Of a stretch of 64,000 nucleotides of DNA, positions 1 to 11,900 are shown piece by piece (position 1 is the stretch's first letter; every line of letters begins with the position of its first letter). Source of the DNA: Chitinophaga pinensis (lineage in GTDB: Bacteria; Bacteroidota; Bacteroidia; Chitinophagales; Chitinophagaceae). The stretch lies in the NCBI GenBank assembly GCA_945878115.1, contig CAMDVD010000003.1, positions 62,001 to 126,000 on the forward strand, in the 5' to 3' direction. The position numbers were made by a program, and so were the translations under genes. Under the pieces are notes generated by a model. That model had not been told where the DNA came from. It saw only the letters and a list, made by a program, of their open reading frames with translations, and ran no database searches.

Positions 1-901
1 TTTTCGTTTTTTCTACGACTTCTTCGATACGAGCAGGGTGCATACGACCATCTTGTACAAGACGTTGCAATGAAATTCTAGCTATTTCTCGACGCAATGG
101 ATCAAAACTAGACAAAACGATTGCTTCAGGCGTATCATCAACTACCAAATCCACACCAGTTGCGGCTTCTAGGGCACGAATATTTCTTCCTTCCCGTCCA
201 ATGATTTGACCTTTAATATCATCACTTTCTAAATTGAAGACTGTAATCGCATTTTCAATAGCATGTTCTGTCGCAGTTCTTTGAATAGTCTGAATAATTA
301 TTTTCTTAGCTTCTTTGTTTGCCTTTATTTTAGCTTCTTCCATTATTTCTTGGACATGGGCCATTGCTCGTGTGTTGGCTTCATCTTTAATGGCCTCAAT
401 CAATTCCAATCTAGCATCTTCCGCCTTCAAATTAGATACTTTTTCTAATCTTTTGATATGTTCATCATGCTGCTTAGATAACTGTTCTTGCTTTATGCTA
501 ACAACTTCTAATTGCTTATCCAGATTATTTTTTTTCTGCTCATACTCCTGCACTTGCTTTTGCGCCAACTGCGTTTTTTCATTCAAATCACTTTCCTTTT
601 GCTTGATGCGATTCTCTCCATCATTAATTTTCTGTGTACTTTGAAGCATTTTTTGTTCATGCTCCGTTTTTAGCTTTAAGAAATGCTCTTTAGCTTCCAA
701 CATTTTTTTATCACGAGCCGTTTCTGCTTGTTCCTTTATAGTTTCAGCCTTAGTTTGTGCATCTTTAACGGTTTGTTCTGCTTGATGTTCAGCGTCTTTT
801 ATCGCTTTTTCTGTATTTTTATTAAAAAGTGTTTTGCCACCTATTATTCCGAGAATGAGTGCAACCACCGCTGCTATTACAGTTATTATAATTGGATCCA
901 T
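1..901 (-). CDS. rny: Ribonuclease Y, N-terminal part (runs off window)
   Basis: RNase Y is a membrane-anchored endoribonuclease that starts mRNA decay. Reading leftward from ATG at 901, about 300 codons are present. The protein opens with a hydrophobic anchor ([18 protein letters not shown]), continues as a long Lys/Glu/Gln-rich coiled coil, and then shows a KH RNA-binding domain ([21 protein letters not shown]). The start of the HD-domain region follows ([22 protein letters not shown]). The HD catalytic residues lie beyond base 1. Domain order and spacing match the family. The truncation is only the window edge. The start is supported because the membrane anchor follows it directly. Confidence 0.95.
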   Translation of the reverse strand, partial: MDPIIITVIAAVVALILGIIGGKTLFNKNTEKAIKDAEHQAEQTVKDAQTKAETIKEQAETARDKKMLEAKEHFLKLKTEHEQKMLQSTQKINDGENRIKQKESDLNEKTQLAQKQVQEYEQKKNNLDKQLEVVSIKQEQLSKQHDEHIKRLEKVSNLKAEDARLELIEAIKDEANTRAMAHVQEIMEEAKIKANKEAKKIIIQTIQRTATEHAIENAITVFNLESDDIKGQIIGREGRNIRALEAATGVDLVVDDTPEAIVLSSFDPLRREIARISLQRLVQDGRMHPARIEEVVEKTK

Positions 902-1163
902 ATTTAGTTAAGTTTATCATTAAATAATCCATATCGTTTTTTATTGTTATGATATGTTATTAGTTGGCGAATATAATACATTGTTTTGATATTCATATTT
1001 TTGGCATATATTCCTATGGCGGCCGTAAAAATTCTTCTAAAAAAGGGAGTTCATTCAAAAATTCATTCAATAAAATCTATGTCTAATTAACGATCCCAAT
1101 ATTTTTTGGTTATCCTTCCATTATCTTCACATTATTTATTTTACTTTGCTTCAAATTTAAAAC

Positions 1164-1598
1164 ATGCGTAAGATTCTAGTATTCTCTTTTGTTGCACTTA
1201 ATATTATTTTGTTTTTAAACTGTTCTCCCAAAGTAAGCAAAAAAGTAGTGACGGAAAGTAACACGACCACTAGTGAAAAAATTGAAGAGCAAAAAAAATT
1301 AGGCATTGAAGACAGAGATATCGACATGAGTGATGCCGACAACACGGATTCAGAATGGAAACGAAAATCGATTGATGAAAAGTTTGACGCGTTAGGTAAT
1401 TTAGGCGCAGAACATCAAGACCTTGGTGTGGAGGTCTATAATTCAAAATGTGGATCTTGTCACAAATTATATTCTCCTTCCAGTAGAAATGCGATGAGTT
1501 GGATTAAGATTTTGGATAAAATGGCTCCGAAAGCCAAATTAAATGAAGAGCAACAAATCAATGTCACGGCTTTTCTAGTGAATGGAGCAAAAAAATAA
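1164..1598 (+). CDS. Small cytochrome c-type lipoprotein
   Basis: A 144-residue protein with a short signal peptide ending in a lipobox (LFLNCS, Cys about residue 20), so it should be lipid-anchored outside the cytoplasmic membrane. The middle is charged and probably a flexible linker. Residues 90-144 hold one c-type heme motif, KCGSCHKLY, followed by a helical segment that contains a Met (KMAPKAKL) able to act as the second axial ligand. This is a mono-heme electron-transfer domain; the partner is unknown. It stands alone between rny (divergent) and pyrG, with no visible operon. Being a cytochrome is well supported; its specific role is not. Confidence 0.8.
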   Translation: MRKILVFSFVALNIILFLNCSPKVSKKVVTESNTTTSEKIEEQKKLGIEDRDIDMSDADNTDSEWKRKSIDEKFDALGNLGAEHQDLGVEVYNSKCGSCHKLYSPSSRNAMSWIKILDKMAPKAKLNEEQQINVTAFLVNGAKK

Positions 1599-1682
1599 TG
1601 GGTTAATTGACGAATCAATTCCCAATTCATCCACAAAAAAGGACAAGTTGTAATTCTTTTTTTCTGCCCTCAACTTTTATTC

Positions 1683-1690
1683 TATCTTTG
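1683..1690 (+). promoter_or_regulatory. Probable -7 box (TATCTTTG) upstream of pyrG
   Basis: TATCTTTG matches the Bacteroidota -7 consensus TAnnTTTG and lies 67 bases before the pyrG ATG. No convincing -33 TTTG is seen at the usual 19-base spacing, so this is a partial match. Confidence 0.4.
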
Positions 1691-1727
1691 TGCGACCTCT
1701 AGGAAATTTCAAATTTATTTATTGTAA

Positions 1728-3401
<1,674 letters not shown>

Positions 3402-3531
3402 TGTAAATAATTGTAGTCCTTTATTTTTAGATTTATTTTTTACTTCCGCTATAGCATTCAACATCTATTTTTCTAATTTCGAGATTTCATTTACTAGATT
3501 TGCCTTTAATAAAATATTAATATCACTCAAC

Positions 3532-4689
3532 ATGCCTCACTATTATAGCCTTGGGTCAATTCCACATAAAAGACATACCCAATTTTTTAAACCAGACGGG
3601 TCTCTTTATAGCGAGCAACTTTTTAGTACAGAAGGATTTTCAAATAACTATTCCTTATTGTATCATGTACATCCACCAACAACTATTGTTAGATCTGAAG
3701 AACCAACAGATATAAATCCCAAAATTGCCACCAGTAATATTTTAAAACACCGAAGTTTTCAAGGATTTAAGATTAAACCAATTGCCGATTATTTAGAAAG
3801 TAGAAAACCAGTATTGGTAAATTCTGATTGCCACATTAGCTTGGCTGCACCGCAACAAAGCATGCAGGATTATTTTTATAAAAATGCAGATGCGGATGAA
3901 GTTATTTTTATACATGAAGGCACAGGAAAAGTTCTTACACAATATGGCGAATTGCCATTTAGTTATGGCGATTATATTGTCATACCAAGAGGTACTATTT
4001 ACCAAATTGCATTTAACACAGAAGCGAATCGCTTATTAATCATTGAATCCTTTGGACCGATTCGTTTTCCAAAAAGATATAAAAGTTCAGAAGGCCAATT
4101 GATGGAACATTCTCCATATTGCGAAAGAGATATTCGCAAGCCTGAAAATTTACAAACCATAGATCAGCTCGGTGAATTTACGATTTATACCAAGAAAAAA
4201 GGACTACTTTATCCTATTACTTATGGCTCGCATCCATTTGATGTCATTGGATGGGATGGCTATGAATATCCTTATATTTTTAGTATTCATGATTTCGAAC
4301 CTATCACAGGACGGGTTCATCAACCACCTCCTGTACATCAAACATTTGATGGCAAGGATTTTGTAATTTGCTCGTTTGTGCCACGATTATTTGATTACCA
4401 CCCTCAAGCGATTCCTGCACCATATAATCATAGTAATATTGATAGTGATGAAGTTCTATATTATGTTGATGGGGAGTTCATGAGTCGTAAACATGTTACC
4501 AAAGGCATGATCACTTTACATCCAAGTGGCATTCCTCATGGACCACATCCAGGTGCTGTCGCAAAAAGTATAGGTGCTAAAGAAACAGTTGAACTGGCGG
4601 TGATGATAGATACTTTTAGACCACTTCATCTTACCCAATATGCAATCGAAATAGAAGACGAAAATTACGAAATGAGTTGGGCAGAATAA
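3532..4689 (+). CDS. hmgA: Homogentisate 1,2-dioxygenase
   Basis: This Fe(II) enzyme opens the ring of homogentisate in tyrosine and phenylalanine catabolism. The 385-residue protein begins MPHYYSLGSIPHKRHTQF, typical of the bacterial family, and keeps the cupin-like metal-binding region: HSNIDSDEVLYYVDGEF followed by HPSGIPHGPHPGAVAKS, which should supply the His/Glu/His iron ligands. It is slightly shorter than animal enzymes (about 440 residues), as usual for Bacteroidota homologues. No other gene of the pathway is adjacent; aroQ downstream belongs to the shikimate pathway. Confidence 0.93.
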   Translation: MPHYYSLGSIPHKRHTQFFKPDGSLYSEQLFSTEGFSNNYSLLYHVHPPTTIVRSEEPTDINPKIATSNILKHRSFQGFKIKPIADYLESRKPVLVNSDCHISLAAPQQSMQDYFYKNADADEVIFIHEGTGKVLTQYGELPFSYGDYIVIPRGTIYQIAFNTEANRLLIIESFGPIRFPKRYKSSEGQLMEHSPYCERDIRKPENLQTIDQLGEFTIYTKKKGLLYPITYGSHPFDVIGWDGYEYPYIFSIHDFEPITGRVHQPPPVHQTFDGKDFVICSFVPRLFDYHPQAIPAPYNHSNIDSDEVLYYVDGEFMSRKHVTKGMITLHPSGIPHGPHPGAVAKSIGAKETVELAVMIDTFRPLHLTQYAIEIEDENYEMSWAE

Positions 4690-4792
4690 TCAAATTTTAA
4701 ATGTATATACTTCCTTATTCTGCATAATCTTTAGTTTTAAAAAATGGCATTCCCCATGAAGGAAATATAATAATAGACAAATAAAAGTTTAC

Positions 4793-5218
4793 ATGAAAAT
4801 AAGTATTATTAATGGCCCCAATTTAAATCTCGTGGGATTACGAGAACCTGAAATTTATGGCCACAATTCGTTAAACAGTTATTTAGAAGAACTAGTTTTT
4901 CAATTTGAAGACATAGAATTTTATTTTTTTCAAAGCAATATAGAAGGGGAAATTATTGATGAGATTCAAAAACAAGGATTTATTGTAGATGCCATTATCA
5001 TCAATGCAGGTGCTTACACACATACTTCCATTGCGATTGCAGACGCACTCAAATCTGTTCCAGTGAAACATATTATTGAAGTCCATTTATCCAATGTGTA
5101 TGCTCGCGAAATTTATCGCCAACAATCCTTCATCGCCCCTGTTTGTAAAGGTGTCATTAGTGGCTTTGGTTTGACTAGCTACAAATTAGCTATTCAATAT
5201 TTACTAGAAATTCAATAA
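4793..5218 (+). CDS. aroQ: 3-dehydroquinate dehydratase, type II
   Basis: The type II enzyme dehydrates 3-dehydroquinate to 3-dehydroshikimate in aromatic amino acid synthesis and normally forms a dodecamer. At 141 residues it has full length. Family signatures are INGPNLNLVGLREPEIYG (with the lid Arg and the catalytic Tyr), IINAGAYTHTSIAIADAL, and EVHLSNVYARE with the catalytic His. It starts about 100 bases after hmgA on the same strand, so cotranscription is possible but not shown. No truncation or odd residue is seen. Confidence 0.96.
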   Translation: MKISIINGPNLNLVGLREPEIYGHNSLNSYLEELVFQFEDIEFYFFQSNIEGEIIDEIQKQGFIVDAIIINAGAYTHTSIAIADALKSVPVKHIIEVHLSNVYAREIYRQQSFIAPVCKGVISGFGLTSYKLAIQYLLEIQ

Positions 5219-5260
5219 TTATTTGGGTAACCTAAAAATACAATGAGAAAATAAGCTTCT

Positions 5261-5401
5261 TTGGTGGATGCATTGCGGCAACGATAGAAGTGGAAATCCT
5301 TTGAAGCAAAAAAGATTGGAACGAATAGTCCGGTTTCCATGCTTAGAGCGGAAACAGATTCTGACATTCATCGTCAGGACGTGCCTGCCGCCCAAAATAT
5401 T
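5261..5401 (-). repeat. Dispersed intergenic repeat, copy A
   Basis: Read on the minus strand this begins AATATTTTGGGCGGCA and ends ATCGTTGCCGCAATGCATCC. It shares those ends and the internal block TTCCAATCTTTTTTGCTTCAAAGG with a second copy at 23452-23550. Copy A has an extra interior of about 50 bases that includes a small hairpin (CTGAC...GTCAG). Copy B instead has a short AAGCAAGCAAAAAA insert. No gene uses this region. Similar GGGCGGCA-type intergenic elements are, as far as I recall, widespread in Bacteroidota genomes. Confidence 0.75.
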
Positions 5402-5426
5402 ATCATTGCAATTTTAGTATAGCCGA

Positions 5427-5873
5427 TTACTTAGTCAAAATAACATCCGTTGTCGTAATTACATTACTGGTGTTATCTGCTTCATCTTTCATATAAATAG
5501 TCCAATGCAAAGTATCGGATTCTTTGTGCAAAGTATCGGTTCTTAACAACAAGAAAGCTGCTGAATAATCAATTTGTATAATTCCTTTTAATCCAGAACT
5601 TGGATTGAATGAGTTCGGAATAGTAGGCACCTTAAACGGGACAATATTCGTGTCTCTCGAATCTTTAAAGAAAATATTATCTTTCCCAAAACCGATATTT
5701 CCATCTCCATCTTCAAAATTAAAATACACACTTATCTTCTCTTGGCTTCCTGCTTTTACAGTAGAAGGAGTTAAGTTTTTAAAAACAATTTTAGGTATGT
5801 TTGCATAGTTTGTCTTCTTCTTACAAGCAAGCAAATTCAATAGGCATAACAAAACCAATATCTGTTTAGGCAT
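5427..5873 (-). CDS. Hypothetical lipoprotein
   Basis: A 148-residue protein with a signal peptide ending in the lipobox LLAC (Cys17), followed by Lys-rich residues, so it is a predicted envelope lipoprotein. The mature part is beta-rich and contains FNFEDGDGNIGFG, an Asp/Gly loop found in many small Bacteroidota lipoproteins with an immunoglobulin- or PKD-like fold. I do not recognise a function. It is divergent from the LuxE-like gene; the 23 bases between the two starts hold its -7 box. The preceding repeat element lies just downstream of its stop. Confidence 0.75.
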   Translation of the reverse strand: MPKQILVLLCLLNLLACKKKTNYANIPKIVFKNLTPSTVKAGSQEKISVYFNFEDGDGNIGFGKDNIFFKDSRDTNIVPFKVPTIPNSFNPSSGLKGIIQIDYSAAFLLLRTDTLHKESDTLHWTIYMKDEADNTSNVITTTDVILTK

Positions 5874-5877
5874 AGAA

Positions 5878-5885
5878 CAAATCTA
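5878..5885 (-). promoter_or_regulatory. -7 box TAGATTTG, 4 bases before the lipoprotein ATG
   Basis: On the minus strand TAGATTTG matches TAnnTTTG and ends 4 bases before the start codon at 5873. Transcription would begin at or next to the ATG, giving a leaderless or nearly leaderless mRNA. Confidence 0.45.
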
Positions 5886-5896
5886 AGTAATATTTC

Positions 5897-6883
5897 ATGA
5901 ATGTAACCCAATTAAAATCACAATTATTTTTAGCAAGCCCAGATAATTTTGAGCATATTGCTCTTTGCCTTTGCAAATGGCAATATGAAAATATCAAAGT
6001 GTATCAACGATATGTAGATTTAATTGGCGTCGATATTTATTCTATTACACAAATAGAACAAATCCCATTTCTGCCCATTCAATTTTTTAAAACACATCCA
6101 ATAATTTCTTCACTTCCGAAAGAAGAATCCGTGATTTTTGAAAGCTCTGGTACAACCTTAGCTATTAAAAGCAAACATTATATTCAGGACCTCAGCTTGT
6201 ATACGCAATCTTACAGAACCTGCTTTCAACAATTTTTTGGCGATGTTACGGAATATTGTATTCTGGGTTTATTGCCTTCCTATCTTGAACGAAATAATTC
6301 ATCTTTGGTGTATATGGTCAACGATTTAATTACAGCGAGTGGCCATCCAGAAAGCGGATTTTATTTACATGATTTTGACTTATTGCAACAAACGTTACAT
6401 TTGCTTGAAGCAAAAAAACAGAAGACCATTTTGTTCGGTGTCACTTTTGGGCTTTTGGATTTTGCAGAATTCCATGCGATGCCATTATCGTATGTAAAAA
6501 TCATGGAAACTGGTGGAATGAAGGGGCGTAGAGAAGAATGGACAAAACAAGAAGTTCATGCCTATTTACAAGAAAGATTTTCCACCCCCGACATCTATTC
6601 TGAATATGGCATGACCGAGTTGTTATCTCAAGCGTATTCCTTACACGATGGCATTTTTTCTACGCCACCATGGATGAAAATATTGTGTAGAGATATTAAT
6701 GACCCTTTTGATATACGACAAACGGCAAGAGGCGCCATCAATATTATCGACTTCGCCAATATATATTCTTGCTGTTTTATAGCAACTGATGATATTGGAG
6801 AAATTTATGAAGACCAATCCTTTAGTATCCATGGTAGGATAGATAATAGCGAATTGAGAGGCTGCAGCTTAATGTTGGCCTAA
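5897..6883 (+). CDS. LuxE/PaaK-family acyl-activating enzyme
   Basis: A 328-residue protein related to LuxE acyl-protein synthetase and the adenylate-forming PaaK family, which activate a carboxylate and transfer it to a protein or thiol. The ATP-binding loop is seen as VIFESSGTT near residue 82. Later motifs are METGGMKGRREEWT and SEYGMTELLSQAYS, the usual adenylate-binding segments, and the C-terminal part has TDDIGEIYE and GRIDNSELRGCS. The substrate is unknown; in Bacteroidota such genes often sit near surface-polysaccharide or lipid genes, and here a glycosyltransferase follows convergently. No luciferase genes are near. Confidence 0.85.
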   Translation: MNVTQLKSQLFLASPDNFEHIALCLCKWQYENIKVYQRYVDLIGVDIYSITQIEQIPFLPIQFFKTHPIISSLPKEESVIFESSGTTLAIKSKHYIQDLSLYTQSYRTCFQQFFGDVTEYCILGLLPSYLERNNSSLVYMVNDLITASGHPESGFYLHDFDLLQQTLHLLEAKKQKTILFGVTFGLLDFAEFHAMPLSYVKIMETGGMKGRREEWTKQEVHAYLQERFSTPDIYSEYGMTELLSQAYSLHDGIFSTPPWMKILCRDINDPFDIRQTARGAINIIDFANIYSCCFIATDDIGEIYEDQSFSIHGRIDNSELRGCSLMLA

Positions 6884-6890
6884 AGTAATA

Positions 6891-7628
6891 TCAATACAAT
6901 TTACTTTTTTTCAAGCCCCATTTATGAAATAAGTGAACAAATGAAACTCGTAATACACCCATTCCATATTTCATGCTTCTACTAAAGTTAATACTAGAAG
7001 CTTCATCAAAATATTTAGTAGGGCAAGTAATTTCAGCAATTTCAAATTTCTTCATGAATATTTGAGAAAGCATTTCATTATCAAAAACAAAATCATCATT
7101 GTTGACATTGTAATTTATGCTTTCCAAAACTACTTTTGAAAATGCTCTATAGCCAGTATGGTATTCACTTAATTTTTGACTAATCAAAATATTTTCTGTT
7201 AGTGTCAGACATCGATTAAATAAATATTTATAATAAGGCATTCCGCCCCGTAAAGCGCCTTTGCCTAAAATGCGCGAGCCTAAAACCACAGGATATAAAT
7301 CGTTGGCAATGATATGGCACATGGAAGGAATTAACAATGGCGTATATTGATAATCAGGATGTAACATCACAACGATATCTGCGCCTAATGAAAGCGCTTT
7401 ATTGTAACAGCTTTTTTGATTCCCACCGTAACCTTTATTTTTATCATGTTGAATGATGTGCTTAATACCCAATCGCTTGGCGACTTCTACTGTATTATCT
7501 TTACTTACATCATCGACTAGCACAACGTCATCGACAATATCAAATGGAATTTCTTTATAGGTTCTTTCTAAAGTTTTTGCAGCATTATACGCTGGCAAAA
7601 CAACAATTATTTTTTTATTTAGTAGCAT
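6891..7628 (-). CDS. Family 2 glycosyltransferase (DPM/DPG-synthase-like)
   Basis: A 245-residue GT-A enzyme resembling dolichyl/polyprenyl-phosphate sugar transferases. It shows VVLPAYNAAKTLERTY (nucleotide-sugar loop), VLVDDVSKDNT, ADIVVMLHPDYQYTP (metal-binding Asp region) and GSRILGKGALRGGMP. There are no obvious long C-terminal membrane segments, unlike GtrB-type enzymes. It probably transfers a sugar to a lipid carrier or glycan; donor and acceptor cannot be read from sequence. It runs convergent to the LuxE-like gene with only 7 bases between stops, and lies in the same direction as the next two genes. Confidence 0.88.
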   Translation of the reverse strand: MLLNKKIIVVLPAYNAAKTLERTYKEIPFDIVDDVVLVDDVSKDNTVEVAKRLGIKHIIQHDKNKGYGGNQKSCYNKALSLGADIVVMLHPDYQYTPLLIPSMCHIIANDLYPVVLGSRILGKGALRGGMPYYKYLFNRCLTLTENILISQKLSEYHTGYRAFSKVVLESINYNVNNDDFVFDNEMLSQIFMKKFEIAEITCPTKYFDEASSINFSRSMKYGMGVLRVSFVHLFHKWGLKKSKLY

Positions 7629-7652
7629 AAGCGGCGTAATTTACAATTTTCT

Positions 7653-8111
7653 TTATGAATTAGAAATGCTTAGCTTAAAAACTTCCTTATCTGTGTTCAC
7701 TAAATTGGAAGTCGCACGAGAAATAATGCGATTCTCCGCGTCATAAATGACACATTCAATATTGGCGATTCGCTTACCACTTCTTATCACATTTGCTTTC
7801 GCAATAACAGTGGTATGAACAGGAGCACTATATAAATAATCTATAATTAAATTCACCGTAGTATAATACGTTGGGTAACCCAAACTATAAAATGCTAAAC
7901 CACAAAGTTCGTCAGAAATCATACTTATCATGCCACCGTGTAGCATGCCATTGGGGTTAGTCATGTCAGGTCTTACTGGTATAGAGGCTTCTACAATGCC
8001 TGATTCTACTGATACTAAGGTATAATTCAACCATTTTCCTGCCATTGAATTTGTGTTCGTAAATACTTGTCCTTCCAATTTTTTCAGTTCCAATAATAAA
8101 TGATGCTTCAT
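7653..8111 (-). CDS. PaaI-like hotdog thioesterase
   Basis: A 152-residue single-domain hotdog protein. The signature NPNGMLHGGMISMISDELCGLAFYSLG is typical of the PaaI/YdiI group, in which an Asp/Glu in the long helix acts with the HGG loop to cleave acyl-CoA thioesters. The next segment, TTVNLIIDYLYSAPV, forms the substrate-side beta strand. The substrate is unknown. It lies 24 bases upstream of the glycosyltransferase in the same direction and follows the methyltransferase-like gene, so the three may form one operon. Confidence 0.88.
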   Translation of the reverse strand: MKHHLLLELKKLEGQVFTNTNSMAGKWLNYTLVSVESGIVEASIPVRPDMTNPNGMLHGGMISMISDELCGLAFYSLGYPTYYTTVNLIIDYLYSAPVHTTVIAKANVIRSGKRIANIECVIYDAENRIISRATSNLVNTDKEVFKLSISNS

Positions 8112-8143
8112 GCGGTAAAGAAAAGAAATCTTTTATACATGCC

Positions 8144-8809
8144 CTATATTCTACAAATAAAAAAAGTATTCACTTTATAGTTCATTCGAACAACGGAAGT
8201 AAATCTGGATTGTAGTCTTTTTTCATATTCCGCTTCTTCACTGTCTTTATGAAACATCATATTCCAAATACAAATACCATTTGGGTTTAAGGCACTTGTG
8301 CAATCCAAAATAAATTGATCTGTTCTTACAGAAGTTGGAACAAACATTCCCTTGAAAACATCTACGCCAATGAGGTCAAATTTTTCTTGATTATCGTGTA
8401 AATATCCCGCCGCATCATCGCAAACCCATTGCACATTTTGTTTGGCATTTAAACCCATATATTTCACGCTCAATGATAAAATTTCTTCATCGTAATCCAC
8501 CAAAACCGTTTTTGGAAACAATTTATAATCCGCTTGTAATATTTTCAATGCACTCCCCAATCCTGTTCCTAACAACAAAAAACTTTTCAGTCGAGGTAGT
8601 TCCTTTTTCATTTCTGCAAACGGCTTACCAAATGGATAATATTTTGTGCCGTAAGAATAGATAGCATCCGTTGTTGACATCATCAGTTGACCTTGATATA
8701 ACAGGATGGACAAATTTCGGTGATGAATACCTTCCATGTGTTCCAATACAATTGGGTATATATAACTTGCCAGCTTTTTGTAAAAAGGAATTCTCATGTA
8801 TATTTTCAA
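8144..8809 (-). CDS. Spermidine synthase-like Rossmann-fold protein
   Basis: A 221-residue protein with the class I methyltransferase fold in the arrangement used by polyamine aminopropyltransferases. Motif I is LLLGTGLGSALKIL, followed by KTVLVDYDEEILSLS and FDLIGVDVFKGMFVP in the place of the catalytic-loop region. The N-terminal beta domain typical of SpeE is short. It may be a SpeE-like methyltransferase rather than a true spermidine synthase, because the characteristic SpeE catalytic loop (GGGDG...) is not kept. It is divergent from mfd with about 130 bases between. Confidence 0.75.
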   Translation of the reverse strand: MKIYMRIPFYKKLASYIYPIVLEHMEGIHHRNLSILLYQGQLMMSTTDAIYSYGTKYYPFGKPFAEMKKELPRLKSFLLLGTGLGSALKILQADYKLFPKTVLVDYDEEILSLSVKYMGLNAKQNVQWVCDDAAGYLHDNQEKFDLIGVDVFKGMFVPTSVRTDQFILDCTSALNPNGICIWNMMFHKDSEEAEYEKRLQSRFTSVVRMNYKVNTFFICRI

Positions 8810-8928
8810 AAAGCATAAATGTATAAATTTTTAGCTTGGATTATCTATCCTTTTTGAACTGTGTTTTCCATTACGAAAAATTATGCATGCTCTTCGGATT
8901 AAAACACTAAAAAATATATCTATTACCT

Positions 8929-8936
8929 TACCTTCG
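8929..8936 (+). promoter_or_regulatory. Probable -7 box (TACCTTCG) just before mfd
   Basis: TACCTTCG is one mismatch from TAnnTTTG and ends 7 bases before the mfd ATG, so any leader would be very short. No -33 box is convincing. Confidence 0.3.
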
Positions 8937-8943
8937 CGAACCA

Positions 8944-11900
8944 ATGAATGTAGGCTATTTGCAAGAATTGTATGCACAACATCCAGCGCTAAAAAATATT
9001 TTAGATGAAGTGTTATGCCCAAAACCTAAATTAATTTGTTTACAAAACGCATTTGCTTCTTCTTTTTCCTTTATTGCGACTACGGTTTTCAAACAAGCGA
9101 ATGTCAACCATGTTTTCATTTTAGATGACAAAGAAAGTGCTGCTTATTTCCATAACGATTTTGAATCATTGAGTCAGGCACTTGACATTTGTTTATTCCC
9201 CGATAGCTATAAAAAAACAGGTACGATAAGTGAGCTGAACAGTAGCCATGTGATGTTACGTGCAGAAGCTTTAATGAAGTTTAATGTGGAGATGCCTCAC
9301 CGCAAAGTATTAATTACTTATCCTGAAGCGCTTATTGAAAAAGTAATTAACAGAGATACCTTTTCTAAGAATACTATTTTCATCAAGCAAAATCAAAAAT
9401 TAGATATTGAATTCCTCATAGAATTCATGATAGAAATGGGTTTTAGCAAAGTTGATTTTGTGTACGAACCAGGACAATTTGCGATTCGAGGTGGCATCAT
9501 CGATATTTATTCGTTTGGCAATGAGCACCCTTATCGTATAGAATTATTTGATGATGAAGTAGATACCATTCGTATTTTCAATCCAGAAACACAATTATCG
9601 GAAAGAAAACTATTGCAAGTCACTATCATTCCGAATATTGAAACCCATTTTTCGAGTAATGAAAAAATGGCATTGTTTGATTTTCTTCCAGCAAACACGG
9701 TGATATGGGTGCATGATGCTGAACTCATGATGGAACGCATTCGTAAAATGGAAAACCATTTCATTGAAAAAGGCAACATTCAAATTTTGGATGAAAAAGA
9801 AGAAGAAATTACCTTAACTAAAAATGATTTTACGAGTTGTGATTTACTCATTTCGCAAATTCAAAAAAGAACGGTTATCGAATTTGGGAAAGGATTTGCG
9901 GAGGATATTTTTTCGATGCCTATCCACAAAACAATTGTTTTACATACAAAAGAACAGCCGTCATTCAATCGCAATTTCGAATGGCTAATTAAAGATTTAA
10001 AAGAAAGGACTGAAGAGCATTTTACACTTTTTATTTTCGCAGAAAATCCGAAACAACTTGAAAGATTGCGATCCATTTTTGCAGAATTGCAAGCCAATAT
10101 TTTATTTACGCCTATTCCTATATCCATTGCCAACGGATTTATAGATAATGATATCAAGGTCGTTTGCTATACAGATCACCAATTATTTCAGCGTTACCAC
10201 AAATACAAAATGAAGCAGGCTTACAGCCAAGGAAAAGCTTTGAGTCTGCGCGCATTAAAGGAATTGCAACCAGGTGATTTTGTTGCACACATAGATCATG
10301 GTATAGGAAGATATAGTGGCTTACAAAAAATTGATGTGAATGGCGTGATGCAAGAGGCGGTAAGAATTTTATACAAAGACAATGATGTTTTATATGTCAA
10401 TATTAATTCATTGCATAAAATAACCAAGTTTACTGGCAAGGAAGGAACAGAACCCAAAATGCATAAAATTGGCAGTGGTGTTTGGGAGAAATTAAAGAAT
10501 AAGACAAAGAAACAAGTAAAAGATATTGCAGCCGATTTGATCAAATTGTATGCGGAAAGAAAAGCATCCAAGGGATTTGCGCATTCACCCGATTCGTATT
10601 TACAAACGGAACTTGAAGCTACCTTTATGTATGAAGATACGCCAGACCAATACAAAGCAACATTGGATGTAAAGAAGGATATGGAAAGTGAATCCCCAAT
10701 GGATAGATTAGTTTGTGGGGATGTCGGTTTTGGCAAAACAGAAGTCGCTATTAGAGCGGCTTTCAAGAGTGTGACGGATAGTAAACAAGCAGTCATTTTA
10801 GTACCCACTACGATATTGGCATATCAGCATTATCAGAATATTAAAGAACGACTGAAAGACTTTCCATGCACTGTAGATTATATTAATCGTTTTAAATCTT
10901 CCAAACAAAAAAAGGAAACATTACAACGATTAGTTGAAGGAAAAATTGACATCATTATCGGCACGCATGCTTTGCTCGGCAAGGATGTAAAATACAAAGA
11001 CCTTGGCATATTAATCATTGATGAAGAACAAAAATTTGGTGTAGGTGCAAAGGAGAAAATCAGAAGTTTTAAAGCCAATGTAGATACGCTAACACTTACT
11101 GCAACGCCCATTCCTCGGACCTTACAATTTTCATTAATGGGTGCTAGGGATTTGTCGGTCATCAATACGCCACCGCCAAATCGCCAATCTGTTCATACGG
11201 AATTAGCCATGTTTAACGACGAACTCATTCGAGATGCTATCTATTATGAAACAGAAAGAGGTGGTCAAGTTTTTTTCATTCATAATAGAGTACAAGGTTT
11301 GGCTGAAATGAAATCTCATTTACAAAAACTATGTCCAGATATCAGTGTTGGTATGGCTCATGGTCAATTAGAAGGTGATGAATTAGAAGAGGCCATTTTA
11401 GATTTCATGGCGCATAAATATGATGTCTTGTTATGTACAAATATTGTAGAAAGCGGTGTAGATATTTCTAATGCCAATACCATGATTATTAATAATGCCC
11501 ATCAATTTGGATTAAGCGATTTACATCAGTTGAGAGGACGAGTTGGACGTAGCAATAAAAAAGCATTTTGTTATTTACTTTCTCCTTCATTAAGTTTGTT
11601 ACCTAGTGATTCTAAAAAGCGATTACAAACCATAGAACAATATAGTGAGTTGGGCAGCGGGTTTGCCATTTCTATGCGCGACCTAGATATAAGAGGTGCA
11701 GGCAATATGTTGGGTGGTGAGCAAAGTGGATTTATTACAGATATTGGTTTTGAGATGTATCAGAAAATTTTGAATGAAGCGATAAGAGAATTGAAACACA
11801 ATGAATTTAAAGAAGTATTTAAGGATCAGATTCTAGATAAACAAGATTATGTAAGTGATTGTACTGTAGATACCGATTTAGAAATACTAATACCTGATTC

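Noticed and set aside
1157-1345. Minus-strand frame opposite the cytochrome c lipoprotein
   Set aside because: It is a shadow of the lipoprotein gene, which has a lipobox and a heme motif.
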